11,051 bases of DNA from Deltaproteobacteria bacterium (lineage in GTDB: Bacteria > Desulfobacterota > Desulfobacteria > Desulfobacterales > JAUVKB01). Positions 1-7,042 of this stretch are shown in pieces (position 1 is the stretch's first letter; each line of letters starts with the position of its first letter). The notes under the pieces are model-generated. The model had not been told where the DNA came from. It ran no database searches and saw nothing but the letters and a program-made list of their open reading frames with translations. The position numbers were made by a program, and so were the translations under genes. The DNA lies in NCBI GenBank assembly GCA_030596405.1, contig JAUVKB010000057.1, positions 1 to 11,051 of the forward strand. The letters run 5' to 3'.

Positions 1-788
1 CCAAGGTGATAAACGCTAAACCTGCTTTTAAGCCCTTCAAATACCACGTTTCTTGCCTGGAAATCCGCCTGGGCACTCATCCCGTAAGTTGTAAAACGTT
101 TCTTTATTTTAGGTATAACATCCTGTATAGGCTCATTATCCAGGCAGAGGACAGAAAGACCATAAAAGGGTATTTTGTCTATGAAACTCAAAAAAACGTC
201 TTTTATGGCGTTTAAGTCCCTGTAATAATCGAGGTGTTCCCTGTCGATATTGGTTACCACGGCAATCGTTGGAGAAAATCTCAAAAATGAACCGTCGCTT
301 TCATCAGCTTCCGCCACAATATAATCTCCCTTCCCAAGAAGAGCATTGGAACCTATGCCTTTGAATTTCCCCCCGATAACTACCGTGGGATCAAGGCCCC
401 CTTCACCAAGGACGGAAGCGACAAGCGAGGTCGTAGTTGTTTTGCCGTGTGAACCGGCAATCGCCACGCTGTACTTTAGACGCATGAGTTCGGCAAGCAT
501 TTCGGCTCTTGGGATCACAGGAATAGATGCCTGTCTTGCCGCAATAACTTCCGGATTGTCAGAACCTACGGCAGATGATGTTACCACAACATCGGCCCCG
601 TGAATCTGGGTTTGACTATGCCCTTTAAATATGATGCCCCCAAGACTTTCAAGACGAGCGGTAATCTCCGATGATTTTACGTCGGAACCGGACACCTTGT
701 AACCCAGGTTTAAAAGGAGCTCGGCAATACCGCTCATTCCGATACCGCCGATTCCGACAAAATGTATGTGATATTTTTTAAGGTACAT
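1..788 (-). CDS. murC: UDP-N-acetylmuramate--L-alanine ligase (MurC), N-terminal part, cut by the left edge
   Basis: MurC joins L-alanine to UDP-MurNAc with ATP, the first amino-acid addition of the cytoplasmic peptidoglycan pathway. I translated the minus strand from the ATG at 788-786, and it stays open for 262 codons to the window edge; a full MurC is about 450-490 residues, so roughly the last 200 are missing. Visible motifs are the N-terminal nucleotide-binding loop VGIGGIGMSG (residues 11-20), the Mur-ligase ATP P-loop GSHGKTTTT (112-120), the EADESDGSF metal/ATP motif (160-168) and TNIDREHLDYY with His185. GSHGK (where MurD has GTNGK) and GIGGIGM distinguish MurC from the other Mur ligases; Mpl also shares the fold but is not expected at this place. 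It follows murG by 66 bases. Upstream of the start only a weak AATAAG-like purine stretch is seen, no clear Shine-Dalgarno. The intervening hairpin may reduce its transcription. Confidence 0.97.
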   Translation of the reverse strand, partial: MYLKKYHIHFVGIGGIGMSGIAELLLNLGYKVSGSDVKSSEITARLESLGGIIFKGHSQTQIHGADVVVTSSAVGSDNPEVIAARQASIPVIPRAEMLAELMRLKYSVAIAGSHGKTTTTSLVASVLGEGGLDPTVVIGGKFKGIGSNALLGKGDYIVAEADESDGSFLRFSPTIAVVTNIDREHLDYYRDLNAIKDVFLSFIDKIPFYGLSVLCLDNEPIQDVIPKIKKRFTTYGMSAQADFQARNVVFEGLKSRFSVYHL

Positions 789-821
789 TATCTTATTAAT
801 GGGCCATAGTTAAGTTGCATG

Positions 822-867
822 AAAAAACCGGCCACTGATTACCTGTACTGATTATCAGATGCCGGTT
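822..867 (-). terminator. Terminator-like hairpin and U tract between murG and murC
   Basis: On the transcribed (minus) strand, AACCGGC (867-861) pairs with GCCGGTT (832-826). A 2x2 internal mismatch follows, then CTGAT (858-854) pairs with ATCAG (839-835), closing a 14-base loop. The 3' arm runs straight into six T residues (827-822), two of them shared with the stem. This is the layout of a Rho-independent terminator. The 5' arm includes the last murG codons and its TGA stop (857-855). Because murC, in the same direction, starts only 34 bases after the U tract, this is more likely a partial terminator or a stem that shapes mRNA stability than a full operon end. The internal mismatch and short GC core make its strength uncertain. 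Confidence 0.5.
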
Positions 868-1967
868 AATTTATAACAGTCATCCACAATAGCCTTTGCC
901 GCATCGTGCTTGCCGAAATTTTTTGCCCTGGATGCCATCGCTTCAATGGTGTCCGGGTTTGATGCATAATAATTAATTCTATCTGCAATGACAGAGCCGC
1001 TTAAGTCTTTTTCAATAATCATTTCCGCCGCGCCGGCATTCGACAAACTGCCTGCATTTAACATTTGGTGATTATCAGCGGCAAACGGGTACGGTATAAA
1101 AATTGCGCCTTTCCCCAGAGCTGTAATTTCCGCCACGGTCGTTGCGCCCGCCCTGCATATAATTAAATCCGCTTTTTGGTATTGTTGCGCCATATCGTTG
1201 AAAAAAGGCTGAACATCACAAGAAATACCGTGGCTCAAATAAGCATTCCTTACATTTTTTTCATCTTGTATTCCGGTTTGATGCATAAAGAAAAATCTGC
1301 TTTTTCCCTTTATGTTTTCCAAAGCTTTTATCATGGCCTTGTTGATGCTGTGAGCACCCTGGCTTCCCCCCATAATCAGGACGGAAAAAATCTGTTTTTG
1401 CTTTAAATCAGCGCGCTTAATATTTTTTTTCTCCCCGGCAAACCCGAGTATCTCTTTTCGCACGGGATTTCCTGTAACAAGAACCTTTTCAGGGCATAAA
1501 AATGTTTTTTTGCCGTTAAACGAAACATATATCCTGTCGACAAAATAAGACAAAATACGGTTTGTCATACCCGGTAGAACATTCTGTTCGTGAAGAGCTG
1601 TTTTTATCCTTAAAATACGTGCTCCTGCAATCACCGGCCCTGCAGCGTAACCGCCGACGCCGATGGCCAGATCCGGTTTGAATCGCTTTAATATCAGGAT
1701 AGATTCAAATACTCCCACTGGTATTTTTGCGATAGACAATGCCTGCCGCCATACCCCCCTGCCCTTGATACCTTCAACTGTAATGCTTTTATTCATAACA
1801 CCTGCTTTTGACAAAACAGACGCCAAAGAAGGATTGCTCTTGCTGATAAACAAAACCCGGCTTTCCGGGTTTCTCGCCAAAAATTCCTGGGCGATGGCAA
1901 TACCCGGGAAAAGATGCCCCCCTGTGCCGCCGCCTGCGATTACAATTCTCATAGCTCGAAATATCAT
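855..1967 (-). CDS. murG: UDP-GlcNAc--lipid I N-acetylglucosaminyltransferase (MurG)
   Basis: MurG transfers GlcNAc from UDP-GlcNAc to lipid I on the inner face of the cytoplasmic membrane, giving lipid II. It is a GT28-family, GT-B fold enzyme. The 370-residue product shows the first glycine-rich loop GGGTGGHLFPG (12-22), GVGGYAAGP (103-111), HEQN (126-129), the C-domain loop GGSQGA (200-205), CRAGATTVAE ending in Glu280, and PYPFAADNHQ (292-301) in the sugar-nucleotide site. Length is close to the usual 350-370. Two starts are possible. The ATG at 1967 forms an ATGA overlap with the ftsW stop and has AAGGA about 13 bases upstream. A second ATG at 1952 gives a 365-residue protein beginning MRIVIAGGGTGG, the usual N-terminus of the family, but without a clear Shine-Dalgarno. 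I keep the first because of the coupling geometry, without much certainty. A hairpin overlaps the 3' end. Confidence 0.97.
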   Translation of the reverse strand: MIFRAMRIVIAGGGTGGHLFPGIAIAQEFLARNPESRVLFISKSNPSLASVLSKAGVMNKSITVEGIKGRGVWRQALSIAKIPVGVFESILILKRFKPDLAIGVGGYAAGPVIAGARILRIKTALHEQNVLPGMTNRILSYFVDRIYVSFNGKKTFLCPEKVLVTGNPVRKEILGFAGEKKNIKRADLKQKQIFSVLIMGGSQGAHSINKAMIKALENIKGKSRFFFMHQTGIQDEKNVRNAYLSHGISCDVQPFFNDMAQQYQKADLIICRAGATTVAEITALGKGAIFIPYPFAADNHQMLNAGSLSNAGAAEMIIEKDLSGSVIADRINYYASNPDTIEAMASRAKNFGKHDAAKAIVDDCYKLTGI

Positions 1968-3106
1968 CTGGATGAATTTGTCCTTATACTCATCAATATC
2001 CCTATGGATGCCATATTTATCAGAAGAGATGTGCCTCCGTAGCTTAAAAAGGGCAGTGCAAGACCCTTTGTAGGCAAAAGTCCGAGGGTGACTCCCATAT
2101 TAACGCAGACTTGAAGACCGATTGCCGTTGTCAGTCCTATCGCTAAAAATGAGCCAAAAGGATCTATCGCGCTTATAGCTACGACTATCCCTCGCCACAA
2201 AATCAACACGTAAAGTCCAAGGATAATCAGAACACCCAAAAGCCCGAGTTCTTCACCGATTACGGAAAAGATAAAATCGGTATGGGGTTCGGGAAGATAG
2301 AACAGCTTCTGGTATCCTTTGCCGATTCCTACGCCCCATATGCCGCCTGTGCCGAAAGCCATAAGGGAATGGATAATCTGGTAGCCTTCGTCCGCCGGAT
2401 ACTGCCACGGATCCAAAAAGCTCATGACCCGTTTTAACCTGTACTCCGCATTTATCATCACCAAGTATAATGCCGGCAGTAAAACAAACAGCGGGGATAA
2501 AAGATGCACGATGCGGGCGCCCCCCGCATATAACATTATCCATGTAATTATACCGAGAATAAACATGGAGCCGAAATCAGGCTGAAAAAATATCAGACCG
2601 CTAAATATAACAAGTACTATGACATGAGGTAAAAAACCGACGGAAAATTCTCTGATTTTATCCTCTTTTTTGCTTATCGAATAGGCCAGATAGATCACCA
2701 GCGCAAAACGGGCAAATTCCGACGGCTGAAATGAAAAAGTTCCGAAATGCAGCCACCGTGTTGAACCGCCGGCGGAAACTCCAAAGTCGGGAACAAACAC
2801 AAAAACAAGAAAAATCAATGCAAGAGCAAGAAAGGGGTATGCCGAAACCCGGTAAACTTTTATCGGCATGCGCCTGCAGATAATTAAAGCCATAAAACCT
2901 AACAGGGAAAAAAAAGCCTGTTTTTTCAGAAAAAAATAACCGGTTCCATACTTTTTCAAAGCAAGAGCGGAACTTGCGCTGTAAACCATTACAATCCCTA
3001 TTCCAACAAGAAAAAGAACGGAAAACAGAAGCTTGACATCATAAGGCGGAGCAGATTCACTAATCGCCTTTTTAACCGGTTTGCCATTACTTTTTTGTTT
3101 TTTCAT
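1964..3106 (-). CDS. ftsW: SEDS-family septal peptidoglycan glycosyltransferase FtsW
   Basis: FtsW is the polytopic SEDS glycan polymerase of the divisome, which works with FtsI on lipid II at the septum. From the ATG at 3106 the protein has 380 residues: a short basic, Lys-rich cytoplasmic N-terminus, then about ten hydrophobic segments. Family signatures are GGSTRWLHFG (113-122), FQPSEFARFA (126-135), QPDFGS (175-180), GTGGIWGVGIGKG (252-264), YLPEPHTDFIFSVIGEE (270-286) and LPFLSYGGTSLL (351-362). Asp277 of HTDF matches the proposed catalytic aspartate of SEDS proteins. RodA is the main alternative, but the dcw position next to murD and murG and the YLPEPHTDFIF form favour FtsW. The frame extends up to a TTG at 3130, but the ATG at 3106 makes an exact ATGA overlap with the murD stop, so I choose it. 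The 3' end likewise overlaps the murG ATG by 4 bases. Confidence 0.95.
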   Translation of the reverse strand: MKKQKSNGKPVKKAISESAPPYDVKLLFSVLFLVGIGIVMVYSASSALALKKYGTGYFFLKKQAFFSLLGFMALIICRRMPIKVYRVSAYPFLALALIFLVFVFVPDFGVSAGGSTRWLHFGTFSFQPSEFARFALVIYLAYSISKKEDKIREFSVGFLPHVIVLVIFSGLIFFQPDFGSMFILGIITWIMLYAGGARIVHLLSPLFVLLPALYLVMINAEYRLKRVMSFLDPWQYPADEGYQIIHSLMAFGTGGIWGVGIGKGYQKLFYLPEPHTDFIFSVIGEELGLLGVLIILGLYVLILWRGIVVAISAIDPFGSFLAIGLTTAIGLQVCVNMGVTLGLLPTKGLALPFLSYGGTSLLINMASIGILMSIRTNSSR

Positions 3107-4467
3107 TTCAGCTTCTTTACCACCCGGCAAAAATGCTCGCCGCGTTCTGCATAGCTGTTATACATGTCAAAACTTGAACACGCGGGAGAAAGTAAAACGA
3201 TATCTCCGGCCGCTGCTTCACGATACGCCTGGAAAACCGCGTCTTCCATCGAAGATGCGCTATTTATCGATACAAAGGAAGCGAGAGCCGACTTGATCTT
3301 TTCGCTTGTTTCTCCCATAACGATGAGCTTTTTTGCATGCAGACGCACAAGATCTCCAAGTGCGCTAAAATCGTTATCCTTATCACGGCCACCCATGATG
3401 AGGATAACCGGCGCGCTGAAAGATTCAAGAGCTCTAGCGACTGCATCCACGTTTGTTGCCTTTGAATCATTAAAATAGCTTACGCCGTTTATCGCCAGGA
3501 CATATTCAAGTCTGTGAGAAAGTCCTTTAAATTTTTTCAATGCATGTTCAATCCCTTCAAAGGTTCCCCCGGCAGCCAGCGCAGCCAGACAGGCGGCAGA
3601 AATATTTTCTTTGTTATGTCTGCCTGGAAGAGACATGCAGGAAAGATCTATAGACCTGATGCCGTTTCCGGCAAGACGGATAATAATTTTTTTACCCATT
3701 ACTGTTGCGTCTTTTCCGTTTTCACCAGGGGCATCGTCTTGATCACAGGAAAAGAAGACTTTTTTTGCCTTAATGTTTTCGCATAGCAAGCGGATCAGAG
3801 GGTCGGAACCGTTTAATACGGCAGTGTCATCTTCTCTCTGGTTTTCAAATATCCGGCCCTTGGCTTTGACATATGCCTCAAAATCCGGATAACGATCTAA
3901 ATGGTCCTTTGTAATATTAAGCAATACGCTTACTTTTGGTCTAAAGGTATCTATGGTATCGAGTTGAAAACTGCTTATTTCCGCTACAATGACTTGGGCT
4001 TTTTCTTCTTTTTCAACATAATTAATCAGGGGATTCCCTATATTTCCGCCCACAAAGACCTTTATTCCTGAATTTTCAAGCATTTCTCCTAAGAGTTTTG
4101 TCGTCGTTGTTTTGCCGTTTGTGCCTGTTACTGCGACGATCGGTTCTTTTATGAATCTGGCCGCAAGTTCTATTTCACCCACTACAGCCACACCTTTTTC
4201 CTTAGCTTTTTTTATCGGCAAAATGGTGTGAGGAACACCGGGACTTACCACGATAAGATCCGCCTGCTTAAAGGTTTCGATCCTGTGTTGTCCCAGTTCC
4301 ATTGTAATGTTCATTCCATCTAACTCTTTTAAGTATAATCCTAACTTTTGCTCATCTGCCATATCGGTGACAGTAACTTTGGCGCCCTGTTTTTTTAAAA
4401 AACGGGCAGAGGCAGCGCCGGATTTGCCAAGACCTACTATAAGAATATTTTTATCGGCTATTTCCAT
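3103..4467 (-). CDS. murD: UDP-N-acetylmuramoyl-L-alanine--D-glutamate ligase (MurD)
   Basis: MurD adds D-glutamate to UDP-MurNAc-L-Ala with ATP in the cytoplasm. The 454-residue protein has the normal family length of about 440-460. The N-terminal UDP-binding domain begins NILIVGLGKSGAAS (7-20). The central ATPase domain carries the P-loop GTNGKTTTT (115-123), EISSFQLD (163-170), NITKDHLDRY (184-193) and the probably carbamylated Lys203 in the AKGRIFEN context. The C-terminal domain shows GRHNKENISAA (282-292), FNDSKATN (332-339), MGGRDKDNDF (358-367) and LSPACSSFDMY (426-436), the last typical of MurD. It starts 12 bases after the mraY stop. AGGAAAG (4481-4475) precedes the ATG by 7 bases and overlaps the mraY TAG. 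Its stop overlaps the ftsW ATG (ATGA). Nothing is missing or broken. Confidence 0.98.
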   Translation of the reverse strand: MEIADKNILIVGLGKSGAASARFLKKQGAKVTVTDMADEQKLGLYLKELDGMNITMELGQHRIETFKQADLIVVSPGVPHTILPIKKAKEKGVAVVGEIELAARFIKEPIVAVTGTNGKTTTTKLLGEMLENSGIKVFVGGNIGNPLINYVEKEEKAQVIVAEISSFQLDTIDTFRPKVSVLLNITKDHLDRYPDFEAYVKAKGRIFENQREDDTAVLNGSDPLIRLLCENIKAKKVFFSCDQDDAPGENGKDATVMGKKIIIRLAGNGIRSIDLSCMSLPGRHNKENISAACLAALAAGGTFEGIEHALKKFKGLSHRLEYVLAINGVSYFNDSKATNVDAVARALESFSAPVILIMGGRDKDNDFSALGDLVRLHAKKLIVMGETSEKIKSALASFVSINSASSMEDAVFQAYREAAAGDIVLLSPACSSFDMYNSYAERGEHFCRVVKKLK

Positions 4468-4474
4468 AATAATT

Positions 4475-4481
4475 CTTTCCT
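4475..4481 (-). promoter_or_regulatory. Ribosome binding site of murD, overlapping the mraY stop codon
   Basis: AGGAAAG lies 7 bases before the murD ATG and shares bases with the TAG stop of mraY. Ribosomes ending mraY would sit on the murD initiation region, which suggests coupled translation (inference). Confidence 0.6.
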
Positions 4482-5559
4482 ACCTCAGCTTCAGCGTGCT
4501 TATGGAAATAAGCGCCAGAATTATTGAGATTATCCAGAATCGTACAATTATTTTTGATTCCGCCCATCCCTTTAATTCAAAATGATGGTGTATAGGCGCC
4601 ATTTTAAAAATTCTGTAACCGTTTGAAGCTTTAAAAAACCCCACCTGAAAAATTACCGACAAGGCTTCTATTACAAAAAGCCCGCCAACCAGTATAAGCA
4701 ATATCTCCTGTTTTGTGATAACAGCCACAGCGCCTATGGCAGCGCCTATGGAAAGAGACCCTACATCGCCCATAAAAATTTGCGCCGGATAAGCATTAAA
4801 CCATAAAAAACCTAATCCTGCTCCGGCCAAAGCTCCACAGAAGACAGATAGTTCACCACTGCCTGCGACATAAGTTATCTGCAAATAATCGGCGATTTTA
4901 ACATGTCCCGCCATATAGGATAAAACCATGTATGTAGTCGCTGCTATGATCGCAGAGCCTATGGCAAGGCCGTCAAGACCGTCTGTAAGATTAACGGCAT
5001 TTGAGGTTCCGACAATTACAAACGCCGCAAAAAGTATATATCCCCATCCGATATCCGGTGAAAAAGTTTTAAAAAAAGGTATTGTTACGCGTGTGGGAAA
5101 GTCCGAACATAAACAAACAAGGATTCCGGCTATAACCGCCAGTATAACCTGCATAAAAAACTTTTTCTTTGCGCTTAATCCTTTGCTCCGTTTTTTAACC
5201 TGCATCAGGTAATCATCAATAAAGCCTATAGCGCCAAAACCGATTGTAACCATAAGGAGTATCCAAATATAGTAATTGGCCAAATTGGCCCAAAGCAGCG
5301 TCGATACAACAACCGAAAAAATGATCAGCACTCCGCCCATTGTCGGTGTCCCGGATTTTTTGTGATGTGACTGGGGGCCATCTTCTCTGATATATTGCCC
5401 TACCTGCATTTCGCCAAGTTTTCTGATAACCCACGGCCCTAAAATAAAACAGATCAAAAGTGCGGTCAGGCCCGCGTAGATAGTCCGGAACGTAATGTAC
5501 CGAAATACATTAAAAGCCGATATTTTTGTATGAAGCGGATATAATAAGTGATAAAACAT
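4480..5559 (-). CDS. mraY: Phospho-N-acetylmuramoyl-pentapeptide-transferase (MraY)
   Basis: MraY is the polytopic membrane enzyme that transfers phospho-MurNAc-pentapeptide from UDP to undecaprenyl phosphate, making lipid I. The product has 359 residues, essentially the E. coli length of 360. It has about ten hydrophobic segments, starting near residues 25-45. Signatures are HHKKSGTPTMGG (65-76), the DDY motif with Asp115 and Asp116 (115-117), NAVNLTDGLDGLA (187-199), FNAYPAQIFMGDVGS (254-268, Asp265) and APIHHHFELKGW (321-332). These cover the Mg-binding aspartates and the HHH loop of the active site. The HHH motif separates it from WecA-type relatives. AGGA (5576-5573) lies 13 bases before the ATG, a rather long spacing. 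It is 58 bases downstream of murF, one of the larger gaps in the cluster, and I see no convincing regulatory element there. Confidence 0.98.
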   Translation of the reverse strand: MFYHLLYPLHTKISAFNVFRYITFRTIYAGLTALLICFILGPWVIRKLGEMQVGQYIREDGPQSHHKKSGTPTMGGVLIIFSVVVSTLLWANLANYYIWILLMVTIGFGAIGFIDDYLMQVKKRSKGLSAKKKFFMQVILAVIAGILVCLCSDFPTRVTIPFFKTFSPDIGWGYILFAAFVIVGTSNAVNLTDGLDGLAIGSAIIAATTYMVLSYMAGHVKIADYLQITYVAGSGELSVFCGALAGAGLGFLWFNAYPAQIFMGDVGSLSIGAAIGAVAVITKQEILLILVGGLFVIEALSVIFQVGFFKASNGYRIFKMAPIHHHFELKGWAESKIIVRFWIISIILALISISTLKLR

Positions 5560-5617
5560 TTTTTAGCTTTATTCCTAACGCTTTAAATTGTGGGAAACAG
5601 CAGTTTTCGTTCAGGTG

Positions 5618-7042
5618 CTAACTATTTCCCCAGTCAATTAGCCCTTTAACTATCTTTTCCATGCCCATTGACCTGGAACCCTTGACCAGCACCCAATCCT
5701 TCGGCCCTATCCAATTTATTAAATCATAAAGGATTTCATCGGGTTCCCCGGTAAAAGTATCGCCATTGTCCATCCCTTCACTTTTTGCGCCTTCTGTTAC
5801 AGCCTCTGCAAAATTGCCTGTGGCGTAGAGCCTTGCAATCTTTGATTTTGCGGACAACAGACCGATCTTTTTGTGCATCGCTTCGGATTGCTTCCCAAGT
5901 TCAAGCATATCGCCGGCTACAAGGACTCCTTTTTTATCGCCTTTTAACGACTTAAACGTTGTTATCGCCGCCTCCATGGAGACAGGATTCGCGTTATATG
6001 TATCGTCTACAACAACAAACCCCCGGTTTGTTTTAACTATGTTCATTCTTCCCCCGGCCGGTTTGAAATTTTCAAGACCGGATTTAATCTCCCGTGCGGA
6101 CAATCCTGCCAGATGCCCCACAGCCGCCGCAGCAAGAGCATTTGAAACCATAAAAAGACCCGGGGCTTTCAGGTTGACTGAAACACTTTCACCCGGCAGA
6201 GCCAGAGTGAAAAAAGTTTCAGCACCCTTTTCTTTTATTGAATGCGCCCTGACATCAGCATTTTTTGACAATCCGAACAAAAACACTTTCCGTAAAGTTT
6301 TTTTGGAAAGCGACAAAATCCTCGGATCATCCCCATTTAGAATCGCAGTGCCGTTTGACTTTATTTTTTCCAGCAGTTCCCCCTTGGCATGCATGACCCC
6401 CTCTATGGTTCCCAGCCCTTCAAGATGTGCCGGGCCGATATTTGTGATTACACCGATGTCGGGTTCACAAATTTCAGACAGCCTTGCAATTTCACCCGGG
6501 TGGTTCATGCCAAGCTCCAGTACAGCCCATTGATGCGAGCGGTTAAGTCTAAGCAGCGTCAGCGGAACTCCTATCTCGTTGTTGAAATTTCCACTGGTCG
6601 ACAAGGTGCAAAAACGCCTGGAAATAACACCCGCAGTCATATCCTTGGTTGTAGTTTTGCCGTTTGAACCTGTAATCGCCACGACTAAAACGTGTAAATG
6701 TTTGCGGATAAAAGCTGCAAGATCGCCTAAAGATCCGGTCGTATCGTTTACAGCAACGCAAACAATTCTTTTTTTTTGCCATTCGGGGCGGAACAGATCG
6801 CCTGCCTTGTCTTTGCTTATAATAATACCGCGGGCTCCCTGCTTAATTGCGTCTTTGACAAAACCGTGCCCGTCGTGAACATCTCCTTTGATTGCAATAA
6901 AAAGCTCGCTTGGTAATATTTTGCGTGAATCGATCGATACGCCTGAAAAAACACAATCCGTTTCACCGGATAACAGTTCTCCATTTGTTGCTTCAATTAT
7001 TTTTGCAGTCGTCCACGGCATCGGTTTTAAGCTATGAGTCAT
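5618..7042 (-). CDS. murF: UDP-MurNAc-tripeptide--D-alanyl-D-alanine ligase (MurF)
   Basis: MurF adds the D-Ala-D-Ala dipeptide to UDP-MurNAc-tripeptide, completing the cytoplasmic pentapeptide precursor. The 474-residue product shows GVSIDSR (34-40), the P-loop GSNGKTTTK (125-133), LELGMNHPGEI (175-185), NIGPAHLEGLG (201-211), the probably carbamylated Lys220 in HAKGELL, DDTYNANP (346-353), GDMLELG (377-383) and VLVKGSRSMGMEK (451-463). DDTYNANP and KGSRSM are typical of MurF rather than MurE. The chosen ATG at 7042 overlaps the end of murE by 11 bases. An alternative ATG at 7021 gives 467 residues starting MPWTTAKIIEAT, which looks like a common MurF N-terminus. Neither start has a recognisable Shine-Dalgarno sequence, so the true start is open; both are compatible with coupling to murE. 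Confidence 0.97.
   Translation of the reverse strand: MTHSLKPMPWTTAKIIEATNGELLSGETDCVFSGVSIDSRKILPSELFIAIKGDVHDGHGFVKDAIKQGARGIIISKDKAGDLFRPEWQKKRIVCVAVNDTTGSLGDLAAFIRKHLHVLVVAITGSNGKTTTKDMTAGVISRRFCTLSTSGNFNNEIGVPLTLLRLNRSHQWAVLELGMNHPGEIARLSEICEPDIGVITNIGPAHLEGLGTIEGVMHAKGELLEKIKSNGTAILNGDDPRILSLSKKTLRKVFLFGLSKNADVRAHSIKEKGAETFFTLALPGESVSVNLKAPGLFMVSNALAAAAVGHLAGLSAREIKSGLENFKPAGGRMNIVKTNRGFVVVDDTYNANPVSMEAAITTFKSLKGDKKGVLVAGDMLELGKQSEAMHKKIGLLSAKSKIARLYATGNFAEAVTEGAKSEGMDNGDTFTGEPDEILYDLINWIGPKDWVLVKGSRSMGMEKIVKGLIDWGNS

Noticed and set aside
1663..2073. 136-codon open frame on the plus strand
   Set aside because: It spans the murG/ftsW junction in antisense. Both real genes are intact with clear signatures, so it is a shadow.
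3104..3130. Upstream extension of ftsW by 8 codons
   Set aside because: The extended frame would begin at a TTG at 3130 with a 28-base overlap into murD. The ATG at 3106 gives the same 4-base overlap seen at the other junctions.
5560..5617. Possible hairpin or promoter in the murF-mraY spacer
   Set aside because: Only a 4-bp AAAC/GTTT pairing with a mismatch beyond it is visible, without a U tract, and no convincing -35/-10 pair. Nothing is supported beyond the mraY ribosome site.
5871..6533. 220-codon open frame on the plus strand
   Set aside because: It lies entirely antisense to murF, whose protein motifs are complete. Its translation shows no recognisable domain and it has no ribosome site or neighbours in the same direction.
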